Positions 38,247 to 47,203 are shown, numbered from the stretch's first letter. The stretch is DNA of 64,000 bases from a virus (IMGVR_UViG_3300030390_001781:1-64000); one strand, 5' to 3'. The notes: generated from the letters alone by a model not told the origin. A program made the numbers and translations.

Positions 38247-39716
38247 ATGGGAATTTACGTAATTACAATACCTTCTGCTGCTAATCTTCCTGCTAGATTA
38301 ACAGAAACATCACGTTTAAAATTAGCTGTTGATAATACTTATTCAGTAGGTAATGAATATAGAAATCAAGAGTTATTTCTTTCTGATAGTACTACTACTG
38401 ACCTTACAGTTCTTAATGGTACTATAATTTATAGTATTAAAAACTCTTTATATTATTGGATAGGTTGGTCATTTGGTGGTTTAAATAGATTGTTTACTCT
38501 TGAAAAAGAAAGTGATTCTTGGAATTTTGTTAAAACTGTATCTAATCATCCAAGAATGACAGGAAACCCTAATGCTTTTATTTACGCAAGTAAAGCTGAT
38601 AAATATTATGCAATGGGTAGTGCAATTGGTGAGTATGATAATAATTTTGTACCAACTCAAAAAGGTTATAATTTTGCTTTAGCAGATAGTTCATACGCTT
38701 ATGATTCAAAAAGAAATTACATTATTTGTAATTCAGTTAGACCTGATGGTGGTGGAAATAGATGGTTAACTCAGTTACTTTTAGATTCTCCTACAACTGA
38801 TGAAGGTCCTCTTTTAAATCAGTTTGCTAGAAATCATTTAGCTTTAATGACTAACAATAGAATTAAGTTTTTAACTTATAGTTCATTTGATGATAATTAT
38901 TATTTTACAGATGTATTTTCTATTGTAAGAATTAGTGCTGAAACTGGTGGTGGTCAAGCTGTAGTTCAAAAAGGAACTAATATGCTTGGTTTAATGATTG
39001 AAGAAGGTAGTTCTTTTGGTTATTATGCTTATCAAGATGTTAATGATGTAAAGATTTCAAAATTTCATTTAACAAATTACTCTGATGTATATCCTATAGT
39101 AAACTTAGGAAACATTAGTAATTTTGTTTTTCTATATGTAGGTAAAGTAGTTTTAATAAATTATAAGAAAACTGATTTAGATGTTCATTGGTCAACTATA
39201 GCTTACAATACAGATTTAACTTTAGATTTAACTTACGAAAAAAATCTTTATCATGTTAAAACTGGAACAACTTCATATCATTCAAGAGTTGCTCACAACA
39301 TGTATCAATCATTAACCTCTCCTACTAAGTATTATATAAATAGTAATCCTTCACAAGTTGTAAGACCTTTAAGTAATGATGAAGTTAACATACATATTCC
39401 TGTACAAATAGGTGGCTTAGGTAATCCATTTCGTACAACTTCTCATATGCAGAATATAAATCCTGTTACTCCATATCCTACTGTAACTACACCTGCTGCT
39501 TTAGTAGATTGTTGTTTAGATGAACTTAAATGTGATATAAACACTAAGTTAGCGAGTAAGAGTTGTGAAGTAACTAACAGAGCAATAGTAGGTAAGCACT
39601 ATGGTGGAATGGCTGACGATTCAGAATTATTAGAAGCATTACTTTGGATAACAACTTTTGACTGTTTAACTTGTGATGAAATAGAAAAACTTAGATGTAT
39701 AACTTCAAAAATATAA
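38247..39716 (+). CDS. Tail-appendage protein, beta-propeller-like, with C-terminal Cys domain
   Basis: A 489-aa protein. Residues 30-400 are strand-rich with repeated Tyr/Trp/Asp turns, as in a propeller or beta-sheet receptor-binding domain. The last 75 residues form a separate helical Cys domain (VDCCLDELKC, TFDCLTCDEIEKLRC) like that of its neighbours. It starts one base after the previous stop. A role in host recognition or as an adaptor for fibres is likely but unproven. Confidence 0.5.
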   Translation: MGIYVITIPSAANLPARLTETSRLKLAVDNTYSVGNEYRNQELFLSDSTTTDLTVLNGTIIYSIKNSLYYWIGWSFGGLNRLFTLEKESDSWNFVKTVSNHPRMTGNPNAFIYASKADKYYAMGSAIGEYDNNFVPTQKGYNFALADSSYAYDSKRNYIICNSVRPDGGGNRWLTQLLLDSPTTDEGPLLNQFARNHLALMTNNRIKFLTYSSFDDNYYFTDVFSIVRISAETGGGQAVVQKGTNMLGLMIEEGSSFGYYAYQDVNDVKISKFHLTNYSDVYPIVNLGNISNFVFLYVGKVVLINYKKTDLDVHWSTIAYNTDLTLDLTYEKNLYHVKTGTTSYHSRVAHNMYQSLTSPTKYYINSNPSQVVRPLSNDEVNIHIPVQIGGLGNPFRTTSHMQNINPVTPYPTVTTPAALVDCCLDELKCDINTKLASKSCEVTNRAIVGKHYGGMADDSELLEALLWITTFDCLTCDEIEKLRCITSKI

Positions 39717-39720
39717 AACA

Positions 39721-40437
39721 ATGAGTGACTGCGGATGCGGATGCAATGGGGCTGGAAATTGCACAGATAATTTAAACAGCAATACAAAAAATGCACAACT
39801 AACAGGAAACATTAATTATGATGGTTCTGCTATATCTTGTACAAGCGATACTAGTATTAATGTAGCAAACGGAGAAGGTTTAAATTCTGTTTTACAAAAA
39901 GTACTTACTGCTTTGTGTCCAATAACTCAAGGAAATCAAAGTTATTTAGCTCACACTAGTGTAGACAACAACCTTACTGCTGCTATTAACACTCCTCAAA
40001 CATTAAATTCTTTTGAGTTTGACGGTGTAAATAATATTAAGGACAATGAAATGATTAAAATTAAATACTCAGGAAGTCTTAGTACTGTAGCTTCTACGGG
40101 TGGTTTAACTATAAACTTTACTATTTTTGGAAAAGATTCTTCAGGTGCTACTACAACTCCTGTAAATTTTATTAGTGCAAATGTTCCTGCAGGTCAAACA
40201 ATAACAGATCAATTTGTTTATTCTGTAGAAATAATTAAAATTTCTAATACTATTTTACATTTTTCTGTAAATGGTAAAACAAGATTAGCTTCTATACCTA
40301 TTAATATTAGCAATAATAATATTGGAATGGCTAACTTATCTGTATATGATTTAGTTATTAATGCTACTGCATCAAGAAATAATATTGGTGATGTTTTTAA
40401 TCTAGATTATGTAAGCATGGAACACCTTAGACCTTAA
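39721..40437 (+). CDS. Fibre-type protein with CGCGC N-terminus
   Basis: A 238-aa protein beginning MSDCGCGCNGAGNC, then an Asn/Ser/Thr-rich beta region that ends in a jelly-roll-like pattern (LDYVSMEHLRP). The N-terminal Cys cluster resembles the Cys domains in the two upstream proteins, so it may dock onto them. Likely part of the same appendage. Confidence 0.5.
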   Translation: MSDCGCGCNGAGNCTDNLNSNTKNAQLTGNINYDGSAISCTSDTSINVANGEGLNSVLQKVLTALCPITQGNQSYLAHTSVDNNLTAAINTPQTLNSFEFDGVNNIKDNEMIKIKYSGSLSTVASTGGLTINFTIFGKDSSGATTTPVNFISANVPAGQTITDQFVYSVEIIKISNTILHFSVNGKTRLASIPINISNNNIGMANLSVYDLVINATASRNNIGDVFNLDYVSMEHLRP

Positions 40438-40487
40438 TTATTTTTTAGTATTTTAGCTATATAACAATTTTATAAAAGAAAAAGAAA

Positions 40488-40946
40488 ATGGAAGCAATTG
40501 CAGAAGCACAGTTAGTGCAAGAAGAACAAAAGGTAACAAATGAAATCGTTTTAATTTTAGGTAAAGCAATTATTGATTTATTAGAATCAACTCCTACAGT
40601 AAATGGGAAAATGCTTTATGCTTTAGGTAAGAATGAATCTAAGTTTGAGTCTATAGCTAAACAGTATAGACAGTATCAATTTGAATTGTTAGAAAAGTAC
40701 GTTGAAAAAAATGAAGATAATTCTTTTAAAATTTTAACAGAAGAAGAAGCTAACGGAAATCCTAATAGGTTTGTTTTTAAAGGAGAAGATGAAGAGCAAA
40801 AGTATGAAAGTAAAATGACTGAATACTTAAAAGCTCCAATTGAAATTGAATTACACAAAGTTGATAAAGCTTTATTTGAAATTTTAAATATCAATCCACA
40901 AAAAAATAGAAGCTTTACTATAATGGTAGATTTTTTATCAAAATAA
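40488..40946 (+). CDS. Hypothetical protein, 152 aa, before the endolysin
   Basis: Acidic, helical protein (QEEQKVTNEIVLILGKAIID; KYVEKNEDNSFKIL; IEIELHKVDKALFEILNIN). The pattern of a helical start and a short beta hairpin before a helical end recalls DUF1617-type phage proteins, but I am not sure. Three bases separate it from the endolysin. Confidence 0.5.
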   Translation: MEAIAEAQLVQEEQKVTNEIVLILGKAIIDLLESTPTVNGKMLYALGKNESKFESIAKQYRQYQFELLEKYVEKNEDNSFKILTEEEANGNPNRFVFKGEDEEQKYESKMTEYLKAPIEIELHKVDKALFEILNINPQKNRSFTIMVDFLSK

Positions 40947-40949
40947 AAA

Positions 40950-41768
40950 ATGGAAGAGTTACTAAATAGAACTGATTACTTGCTTGAGTTAAAACCTCCA
41001 AAGAAAATTTTGGAAGTTGGAACTAAAAAAGATGGCTGGGCTAAAAAAGTTCAAGAGTGGTTAAATCTACATAGGTTTCATACTACTAAATTTAGTACTC
41101 GTGTTGACATAGATGATTGGTACGGAAACGCTACAGCATCAGCTGTAAAAGAGTTTCAGTCAATTAAAGGTATAGAGCAAACAGGTCAAGTAGATATGAC
41201 TACTTGGCTTCGTTTGGTCGCCCCTATGAGAAGGGCTTTTAGAGAAGTAAAAGGTGAAGTTGATGTAAAGCTTAGATTAGTTGAATACATGCAACAGTTT
41301 TGTGAAGAACACCCTACAGAGATACACGCTAATAGTGGTCCTTGGGTAAGAGCCTTTATGAAGGGTAATGAAGGTGATTGGGCTGCTTGGTGTAATGGAG
41401 TTGTATCTACGGCATTAGATCATTCATGCGCTTCTTTAGGTATAGATATGCAAGACATTATGAAGTGGTCATGGTCTTGTGAAGAAACTAAACAGTATGC
41501 TATAAAAGATAGTACTACTGCAACATATTACTCTCCTGAACAGTTAAAGAAAGGAGAAGCATCTCCAGAATTAGGAGATTTATTTTTGGTTATTAGAAAA
41601 TCTGATAACCGAGCAAGGCACATTGGTGTTATAGAAAAAGTAGAAGAAAGTATTGCATCTTGTATAGAGGGTAATACAAATGACGAAGGTAGCCGAGAAG
41701 GTTATGAACTTTGTAAAAGAAAACGAAATTTATCCAATGGCAATTACGGTATAATTAAATTAAAATAA
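40950..41768 (+). CDS. Endolysin: peptidoglycan-binding domain plus CHAP-like peptidase
   Basis: A 272-aa protein. Residues 20-92 form a PG_binding_1 domain (KKVQEWLNLH, TASAVKEFQSIKGIEQTGQVD). Residues 105-270 look like a CHAP/NlpC-type cysteine peptidase or amidase with C148 in WAAWCNG, H224 in RHIGVIE and N242 in IEGNTND as the likely triad. No signal peptide, so release would depend on a holin; candidates lie at 46413-47190. The domain order, binding module first, is usual for phages of Gram-negative hosts. It would cut peptide bonds in murein at lysis. Confidence 0.85.
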   Translation: MEELLNRTDYLLELKPPKKILEVGTKKDGWAKKVQEWLNLHRFHTTKFSTRVDIDDWYGNATASAVKEFQSIKGIEQTGQVDMTTWLRLVAPMRRAFREVKGEVDVKLRLVEYMQQFCEEHPTEIHANSGPWVRAFMKGNEGDWAAWCNGVVSTALDHSCASLGIDMQDIMKWSWSCEETKQYAIKDSTTATYYSPEQLKKGEASPELGDLFLVIRKSDNRARHIGVIEKVEESIASCIEGNTNDEGSREGYELCKRKRNLSNGNYGIIKLK

Positions 41769-41777
41769 ATTGCTATT

Positions 41778-42137
41778 ATGGGAAATCTAGACCCTAGAAA
41801 TACTACAGAGTTTTTACTACAAGAAAACAATCGACTAGTTACAAATCTTATTAGTGTATCAGGTGGAGGTTCAGCAAGTACTTCTGCTACAAGTAGTGTA
41901 TCTTCTAGCGCAACTTCTGTACAACTTTTAGCAGCTAATACAAGTAGAGTAGAAGGTGTTATTACAAACGAAAGTACAGCTATTCTTTATGTTAAGTTAG
42001 GAACTGGTGCAACTACTACAGATTATAGTATTAGTGTAAGTCCTAGTGAAACATTAATTATTGATAAATACAACGGTGTTATACATGGTGTGTGGTCTGC
42101 TGTAAATGGTAATGCAAGAATAACAGAAACTTCATAA
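41778..42137 (+). CDS. Small Ser/Thr/Gly-rich structural protein, 119 aa
   Basis: A flexible SGGGSASTSATSSVSSS linker near 30-50 is followed by a compact beta domain (VEGVITNESTAILYVKLGTG, YNGVIHGVWSAVNGNARI). This shape is common in small head-decoration or fibre-base proteins. It precedes the long fibre gene by nine bases. Confidence 0.55.
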   Translation: MGNLDPRNTTEFLLQENNRLVTNLISVSGGGSASTSATSSVSSSATSVQLLAANTSRVEGVITNESTAILYVKLGTGATTTDYSISVSPSETLIIDKYNGVIHGVWSAVNGNARITETS

Positions 42138-42146
42138 AAACTAGCT

Positions 42147-44984
42147 ATGTACAAATTAGGAGATTATATTTCAAAATCACAAAAAGGTGTAGCTGATGGT
42201 ATTGCTACGCTTGATAATACAGGTAATGTTCCTGCTTCTCAATTAACTAATGCTTCAGCAGCAGATTCAATTTACACAGCAAACGGGACAACGGGAGCGA
42301 GAACGGTTACAAGTACGGGAGATTTAACTTTTGCAACGGGTACGAATGATTTTATTATTGATAATAATTCTCTTTTTAAAATACACGAAACGGGTTACAT
42401 TCAAAATATTTCAGTTGATGGTATTAATTTACTTAATTTAAGTAACACAGCAGGAACAAGAGAACTTTCATTAGCAGGTAATACTTTTACAGTTAAAGCA
42501 GTTGAAACTAATTTTTGGAATCAAAACACAACTACTCGTTTAAGAATTGAACACCTTCGACCTAAAGTTGAATGGATTTTAAATGGTAGCATTGTTCATA
42601 CTATAAGTGGTCAATACCGAACTAAATTTTATGTTGACGGATATACAAATGCGAGTCAATTTTTTATAATTGGTGCTAACGATTTAGTAGGAAGTGAAGA
42701 TATTTCTTTGCAAGGTGAAACTATTATAAAAGGACAAGGAACTTCAACGGGTTCAACTTTGGCACTTTATGACAATGATTCAACGCCTAATAAAACTTGG
42801 GAATGGCTCGATAATGGAAATGTAAACATTGGTCAAAATAGTATTGTTGATTTAGACAATAAAAAAATAACTTTTGATGCAGGTACTTTAGCAAGTGGAA
42901 CGAGTAATGATTTAGGATTAATTATTGATGGTTCAAATATTACTAGAACGGGTTCTACTTCATCACCATTGTTAAGAGTAGATGGAGATTTAGGTACAGT
43001 TTTTACCGTTAATAGTGGGGGGTATTTTAACACTGTTTCGGATTATACCGATTTTATTGCTCTAATGAAAAACAGAGCAGGCACAAGAGGTTTTTTACTA
43101 AAGGGTACTTTATGCGATTTAGCGTCGACAAATTTCAGACACGTTGGGGCTTTAAACAATACGGCAAACAGAATTGACCAATATGTATCAAGTAACTTCC
43201 AACAGTGGGCAATGGTTGATAATAACGTCACTAATCATTGGATAAGAAACGGCGATTCATTTGCACAAGCATCTTTTTTTATAGAAGGAATAACGGGAAG
43301 GGGTTTCAATGTTGGGGGAGGTTTACCAATAGGAACGGAAGATATTAGCTTACAAGGTGAAACGCTTATATCTAAAAAATTAGAACTATCTACTACAACA
43401 GATGGTTTTCTAATGCCTAGGCTAACAACTGCTCAAAAAAATGCAATAAGTTCTCCCGATACCAACTTAATGTTATTTGATACGGACTTAAATAGTTTAC
43501 AAAGGTATAATGGTTCAGCTTGGGTTGATGTTTCTAGTGGAGGCGATTCAATTTATACGGCAGACGGAACATTGTCAGGAAATCGAGTACTTGATATAAA
43601 CAACAAAACCCTTGAATTTAAAAACGGTTCAACAGAGTTATACGCTACTAATGACCACGGTTCACACGTTTTTGACGGTGACGGAGGGGTGAACAATTTT
43701 TTGTTTTTTAGAAAAGGAGGAACGGATATATTTAGGTTAGGAGCAGGAAGTCAAGGAGTGGTAAATACAAATTTATTTGCTTTTCGTAATGGTGCGGTAA
43801 GCACTAATGATAGAATGGAAATAAACTTGGCTGAAGATAATCACTTCGGTTGGTTCAATAGTTCAGACACGGAAGGACATAGAATAAGATACGGAAGTTT
43901 TAACCACGTAGGTTTTTTTCTTGATGGGGCTTTTGGGTGGAAAGGTTTTACAGTTGGGGGTGTAAATAGGGTAGCAAGTGAGGATATTTCTTTGCAAGGC
44001 TCAACATTAATCAAAGGTCAAGGTACTTCTACGGGTACAACTTTAGCACTTTATAACAACGATTCAACACCAAGTAAGACTTGGGAATGGTTGGATAATG
44101 GAAATGTAAACATTGAGCAAGATAGTACAGTTGATTTAGACGGAAACAAATTAACTTTTGATTGTGGCGACAATGTGGACGGGGGGTTATTAATTGATGC
44201 TTCGGCATATACGGGAGCAGACGACCCCGTTTTAAAAATAAACGGAGTTAGCAATAGTTTTACAATAACCGAAAAAGGCTATATGTCTAACACTTCTATT
44301 CAAGGAAGTAACTGTTTTTTATTTAATAACTCATCGGGAACGGCAGGAATACAAATTGGGGCAAACGGGCATTTATACGCAAGTAGTAACTTTCTTTTTC
44401 AAGCAGGGGCAACGGCTACAAATAGAATTAAATTGTATCAAGGGCGAACCATTCAAATGGAAGAAGGTTCGGGGAGTACATTAGTTCATTGGTTAAGGGT
44501 TGGAGATTCAAGGGCAGCACATTTTTTTAGAAATGGAGTAGTTGACAATGGTTTTATTGTTGGGGCAAGTGCAAAAATTGGAACGGAAGATATTAGTTTA
44601 CAAGGTGCAACATTAATAAATGATACTTTGGATATGAATAACAACCGTATATTAAATGCAGTTGTTAATCCATCAGTCCAAGAAACAACAAGTTCGGCAA
44701 CCTTTACAATAAATTCAGACCAACAAAGTGATGGTGTTTTAACAGCTATGGCAGCAGCTACAACAATAGCAGCTCCAACTGGTACACCTGTACAAAGTCA
44801 AAGTTTAATATTTAGATTTAAAGACAATGGAACGGCTAGAGCAATTACTTGGAACGCTATTTTTAGAGCGATTGGAATTACTTTACCAACTACAACAACA
44901 GCAAGTAAATTACTTTACGTAGGCTGTAAATACAATTATACAGATACTAAATGGGATGTTGTAAGCGTACAAGAAGAAGCATAA
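42147..44984 (+). CDS. Long tail fibre with internal repeats
   Basis: A 945-aa fibre. It starts with a short helical attachment segment (YKLGDYISKSQKGVADGIAT), then repeated beta-helical modules. The phrase EDISLQG occurs four times, and a block of about 65 residues (KGQGTSTG... KTWEWLDNGNVNI) is duplicated. TDGFLMPRLTTAQKNAISSP near 415 is a motif seen in many Bacteroidota fibre and surface proteins. Codon choice (frequent ACG, GGG) differs visibly from neighbours, which suggests acquisition from another source. No S74-type chaperone is seen at the end. Confidence 0.75.
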   Translation: MYKLGDYISKSQKGVADGIATLDNTGNVPASQLTNASAADSIYTANGTTGARTVTSTGDLTFATGTNDFIIDNNSLFKIHETGYIQNISVDGINLLNLSNTAGTRELSLAGNTFTVKAVETNFWNQNTTTRLRIEHLRPKVEWILNGSIVHTISGQYRTKFYVDGYTNASQFFIIGANDLVGSEDISLQGETIIKGQGTSTGSTLALYDNDSTPNKTWEWLDNGNVNIGQNSIVDLDNKKITFDAGTLASGTSNDLGLIIDGSNITRTGSTSSPLLRVDGDLGTVFTVNSGGYFNTVSDYTDFIALMKNRAGTRGFLLKGTLCDLASTNFRHVGALNNTANRIDQYVSSNFQQWAMVDNNVTNHWIRNGDSFAQASFFIEGITGRGFNVGGGLPIGTEDISLQGETLISKKLELSTTTDGFLMPRLTTAQKNAISSPDTNLMLFDTDLNSLQRYNGSAWVDVSSGGDSIYTADGTLSGNRVLDINNKTLEFKNGSTELYATNDHGSHVFDGDGGVNNFLFFRKGGTDIFRLGAGSQGVVNTNLFAFRNGAVSTNDRMEINLAEDNHFGWFNSSDTEGHRIRYGSFNHVGFFLDGAFGWKGFTVGGVNRVASEDISLQGSTLIKGQGTSTGTTLALYNNDSTPSKTWEWLDNGNVNIEQDSTVDLDGNKLTFDCGDNVDGGLLIDASAYTGADDPVLKINGVSNSFTITEKGYMSNTSIQGSNCFLFNNSSGTAGIQIGANGHLYASSNFLFQAGATATNRIKLYQGRTIQMEEGSGSTLVHWLRVGDSRAAHFFRNGVVDNGFIVGASAKIGTEDISLQGATLINDTLDMNNNRILNAVVNPSVQETTSSATFTINSDQQSDGVLTAMAAATTIAAPTGTPVQSQSLIFRFKDNGTARAITWNAIFRAIGITLPTTTTASKLLYVGCKYNYTDTKWDVVSVQEEA
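42688..42882 (+). repeat. Internal fibre repeat, copy A
   Basis: Segment encoding EDISLQGETIIKGQG ... KTWEWLDNGNVNIGQ. It matches 43970-44165 along its full length, with changes mostly at third positions. This points to an older duplication kept by selection or by recombination. Confidence 0.7.
43970..44165 (+). repeat. Internal fibre repeat, copy B
   Basis: Second copy of the fibre module (EDISLQGSTLIKGQG ... KTWEWLDNGNVNIEQ). Two shorter copies of the EDISLQG phrase occur near 43336 and 44586. Confidence 0.7.
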
Positions 44985-45008
44985 ATAAATAAATAAATAA
45001 GTAAATAA
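44982..45008. repeat. TAAA tetranucleotide tract in the leader of 45015
   Basis: Five TAAA units, one G interruption and two further units fill the 30-base gap between the fibre stop and the ATG at 45015. The stop codon of the fibre is the first unit. Slippage here would alter only leader length. Confidence 0.6.
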
Positions 45009-45014
45009 AAAGCT

Positions 45015-45371
45015 ATGATTAAGAATAAAATACATTATCAGATTACAGGAGATTTAGTTGCTGATTACGGAGTAACAGTAAGCAATCCAATTATTAAAAT
45101 AGCAGTATCAGACAGAGGAGTGATTTCTGATGGATTGTTAAAATGTGAATACAATATTTACATTTCTAATGAATCTTATTCAAGTGGTAAATACTTTTTT
45201 AAGGCTGAGAAGGAAGGAGAAAGATTAATTAATTTTAACTTTCCAATTGCTGATGTACCAAATTGGGGTATTCAAAGCTATAAAGAAGATCAGAGAAAGA
45301 TTATTGCTGATACTTTTGGATTTGATGTTGCAAGTGTTGTATTGGTTGAAGAGCCAGAAGAAACAGAATAA
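45015..45371 (+). CDS. Hypothetical protein, 118 aa, fibre cluster
   Basis: A compact alpha/beta protein with an acidic end (VEEPEETE). No recognised family. It lies between fibre genes and is followed two bases later by the next, so it may be a fibre chaperone or a small virion part. Confidence 0.5.
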   Translation: MIKNKIHYQITGDLVADYGVTVSNPIIKIAVSDRGVISDGLLKCEYNIYISNESYSSGKYFFKAEKEGERLINFNFPIADVPNWGIQSYKEDQRKIIADTFGFDVASVVLVEEPEETE

Positions 45372-45373
45372 TT

Positions 45374-45655
45374 ATGATAACAATAATTAGTAAAATAGAA
45401 CTAGAAGGTTCTGATTATCTAAAATATACAGATATCGGTCATACTCAAGACGTTAATATTATTAATCAAATTAACGAAGATTATGATGCTTCATTAGGTT
45501 TGTTTTTAGGAGAAAACAGAACAAAGCTTGAACTTGGAATTGTAAGTGTAAGTGCTTTTTTTGCTAACACTCCTTTTGTAACTGAAGCTAGAACTCAAGT
45601 AGAAGATACAGAAAGTTTAGGTTTAATTGAAGTAACTGATATAAATCAATTATAA
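45374..45655 (+). CDS. Hypothetical protein, 93 aa, fibre cluster
   Basis: Acidic, mostly beta-patterned first half (MITIISKIELEG) and helical centre. No motif recognised. Its stop overlaps the next start by one base, so the two are translationally coupled. Confidence 0.5.
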   Translation: MITIISKIELEGSDYLKYTDIGHTQDVNIINQINEDYDASLGLFLGENRTKLELGIVSVSAFFANTPFVTEARTQVEDTESLGLIEVTDINQL

Positions 45656-46320
45656 TGGCTGTACCAACTAAAGGAAATACAACAAACTCTAGTTCTACTC
45701 CTGGTGCTAATTTTAAAAACTACACTCATAATCAAAATTCAGGTAGTAATGGTTTAGTTGTAGTTCAACTATCTATGACTAATAGTAGAACTTTTACAAC
45801 AGCTACTTATGGTGGTCAATCTATGACTTTGTTATATCAAATTAACAGAAGTGGATTAGGTCAAAGAATGGCTTTTTTTTACTTAGAAAACCCTCCAACT
45901 GGAAGTAACACTTTAAGAGTTAATTTTAATAATTCAGTTTGGAATGGTGTAAGTGTACATATTAGAAGCTTTACAGATAGTGGTGGTATTGGTGCATCTG
46001 TTAGAACAGGAGGAAGTTCAACTCCTCACACTCAAAGTTTAACTGTTGAACAAGATTCTTTAATAATGATAACTTCTTGTTGTGTAAATGTTATTTTAAC
46101 TCAGCAGATACCAACAGGAACAAATCAAAGTTTTACTACACACAATGTTAATAGACAAGTAGCAACAGGAGCTATATCTTCTAATGCAGGTCATAGTGCA
46201 GGAGCTATATCGTTAAGAGCAACATCAGGAAGTGGTAATTTAACTTTAGATAGAACAGAAATAAAAGGACTAGGAGGAGGTGGTGGCACAAATAATGGCA
46301 ACTTCTTTTTAGTTATGTAA
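45655..46320 (+). CDS. Fibre or adhesin-like protein, jelly-roll pattern, 221 aa
   Basis: Ser/Thr/Asn-rich beta protein (NGLVVVQLSMTNSRTF; MAFFYLENPPTGSNTLRVNF; WNGVSVHIRSF). It has the strand spacing of carbohydrate-binding or concanavalin-like domains and ends in a Gly-rich loop (GLGGGGGTNNGN) before a hydrophobic FFLVM. Probably a distal receptor-binding component. The single CC pair is unusual for an exposed adhesin. Confidence 0.55.
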   Translation: MAVPTKGNTTNSSSTPGANFKNYTHNQNSGSNGLVVVQLSMTNSRTFTTATYGGQSMTLLYQINRSGLGQRMAFFYLENPPTGSNTLRVNFNNSVWNGVSVHIRSFTDSGGIGASVRTGGSSTPHTQSLTVEQDSLIMITSCCVNVILTQQIPTGTNQSFTTHNVNRQVATGAISSNAGHSAGAISLRATSGSGNLTLDRTEIKGLGGGGGTNNGNFFLVM

Positions 46321-46365
46321 AAACAATATAATATTATTAACGTAGAAATAATAAATAGATTTCAC

Positions 46366-46397
46366 TTTGTAGTAATAGTATAAAAAACTTATTTTTA
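46366..46397 (+). promoter_or_regulatory. Possible Bacteroidota-type promoter before the lysis genes
   Basis: TTTG (46366-46369), 20 bases, TATTTTTA (46390-46397; one mismatch to TAnnTTTG). It lies in the 92-base gap before the ATG at 46413 and inside an 8-base inverted repeat (TTTCACTT at 46360-46367, AAGTGAAA at 46406-46413). The repeat could be an operator for late control of lysis. Confidence 0.35.
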
Positions 46398-46412
46398 GTA
46401 AAACCAAGTGAA

Positions 46413-46769
46413 ATGAATTTATTTCTGCTCAATGCAAAAGCTAATGTTTCGGTTACAGATGTTGATTTACCGATTATGGTTGTCGCTCAATTGGTTATTT
46501 TTGTAGGATCGCTTGTTGGTTTTTGGTTTAATATAAAAAACAAAACAGCTATGAATACAAGGTTAAATAAAGAATTAAAAGAAAAACTAACTGAGCATAT
46601 GGCTGAATCAGTTAAAAAAATAGACTCTTATAGACATGATTGTAACGAAGCTTATACAAAGCTAGAAACTAAAATGTGTGTAATGGAAAAGCAAGTAAAT
46701 AACATAACTGTAGGAATAGCTAATATTGAAGGCTACATGAAAGCAATGTGTGACAAAAATAAAAAATAA
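46413..46769 (+). CDS. Holin or spanin-like membrane protein
   Basis: A 118-aa protein with one strong transmembrane helix at about residues 22-41 (LPIMVVAQLVIFVGSLVGFW), then a basic turn and a helical coiled tail (LNKELKEKLTEHMAESVKKI, TKLETKMCVMEKQVNNI). One helix plus a long periplasmic or cytoplasmic coiled coil fits an inner-membrane spanin or a class III holin. It lies in the late region with the endolysin and another membrane protein. Confidence 0.6.
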   Translation: MNLFLLNAKANVSVTDVDLPIMVVAQLVIFVGSLVGFWFNIKNKTAMNTRLNKELKEKLTEHMAESVKKIDSYRHDCNEAYTKLETKMCVMEKQVNNITVGIANIEGYMKAMCDKNKK

Positions 46770-46773
46770 TATT

Positions 46774-46836
46774 ATGGCAAAGAAAAAAGTAAAAAAACCA
46801 AAAAAACCTAAAACAAAAACAAAAACAGGTTATTAA
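46774..46836 (+). CDS. Very small basic peptide, 20 aa
   Basis: ATG at 46774, stop TAA at 46834-46836. The product is MAKKKVKKPKKPKTKTKTGY: more than half Lys. Short Lys/Pro-rich peptides of this sort recur in phages between lysis genes, but a gene this small needs expression data. Spacing of four bases from the previous stop argues for translation. Confidence 0.45.
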   Translation: MAKKKVKKPKKPKTKTKTGY

Positions 46837-46865
46837 ATAAATTGTTAATTTTTAAATTTTAAATC

Positions 46866-46976
46866 ATGGGTTACGGAGGAAGTAAAAAACCAGTAAAAGG
46901 ATTAGTAGTATTAACTAAGCCAAAAAGTTACGGAGGAACTAAGAACAATACATATATTAGACCTCAACCAAAATAA
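46866..46976 (+). CDS. Small Gly/Lys-rich protein, 36 aa
   Basis: ATG at 46866, stop TAA at 46974-46976. It begins MGYGGSKKPVKGLVVLTKP and repeats the motif YGG later (KSYGGTKNNTY). The tail is basic. Good spacing to both neighbours, and a coherent composition not expected of random sequence. Function unknown. Confidence 0.5.
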   Translation: MGYGGSKKPVKGLVVLTKPKSYGGTKNNTYIRPQPK

Positions 46977-46983
46977 TCAAACA

Positions 46984-47190
46984 ATGAAAAAATTGTTAGG
47001 ATTAGCCAAAATGTTTTTCTTTAAAGAAGGAGCAGTAGAAAAAACTGTTGATGGTATTGAAAAGATTGGCAAATTAAGGCTTGATAGAAAGAAAGTTACT
47101 TTGTGTATCGTTATTGTACTAGCTATATTAACAATATTCGGTGTTATCAGCGAAGAAACTTTTATAGAATTATTTAAAGACGTTAATTAA
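46984..47190 (+). CDS. Holin candidate, 68 aa
   Basis: A short protein with a basic amphipathic N-terminal half, a Lys/Arg cluster (LRLDRKKV), a single hydrophobic helix (TLCIVIVLAILTIFGVI, about 39-55) and an acidic end. This layout is common for single-pass holins or for small inner-membrane phage proteins near the endolysin. Which of the two membrane proteins in this region forms the lesion cannot be told. Confidence 0.55.
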   Translation: MKKLLGLAKMFFFKEGAVEKTVDGIEKIGKLRLDRKKVTLCIVIVLAILTIFGVISEETFIELFKDVN

Positions 47191-47203
47191 TTTTAACGTC
47201 TTT
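47176..47203 (+). terminator. Perfect hairpin over the stop codon of 46984-47190
   Basis: AAAGACGTTAA, loop TTAATT, TTAACGTCTTT: 11 bp with no mismatch, covering the TAA stop. The following bases (AATTAGATAG) are not a T-run, so it may stabilise the mRNA or end transcription only partly. A further small gene follows. Confidence 0.45.
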
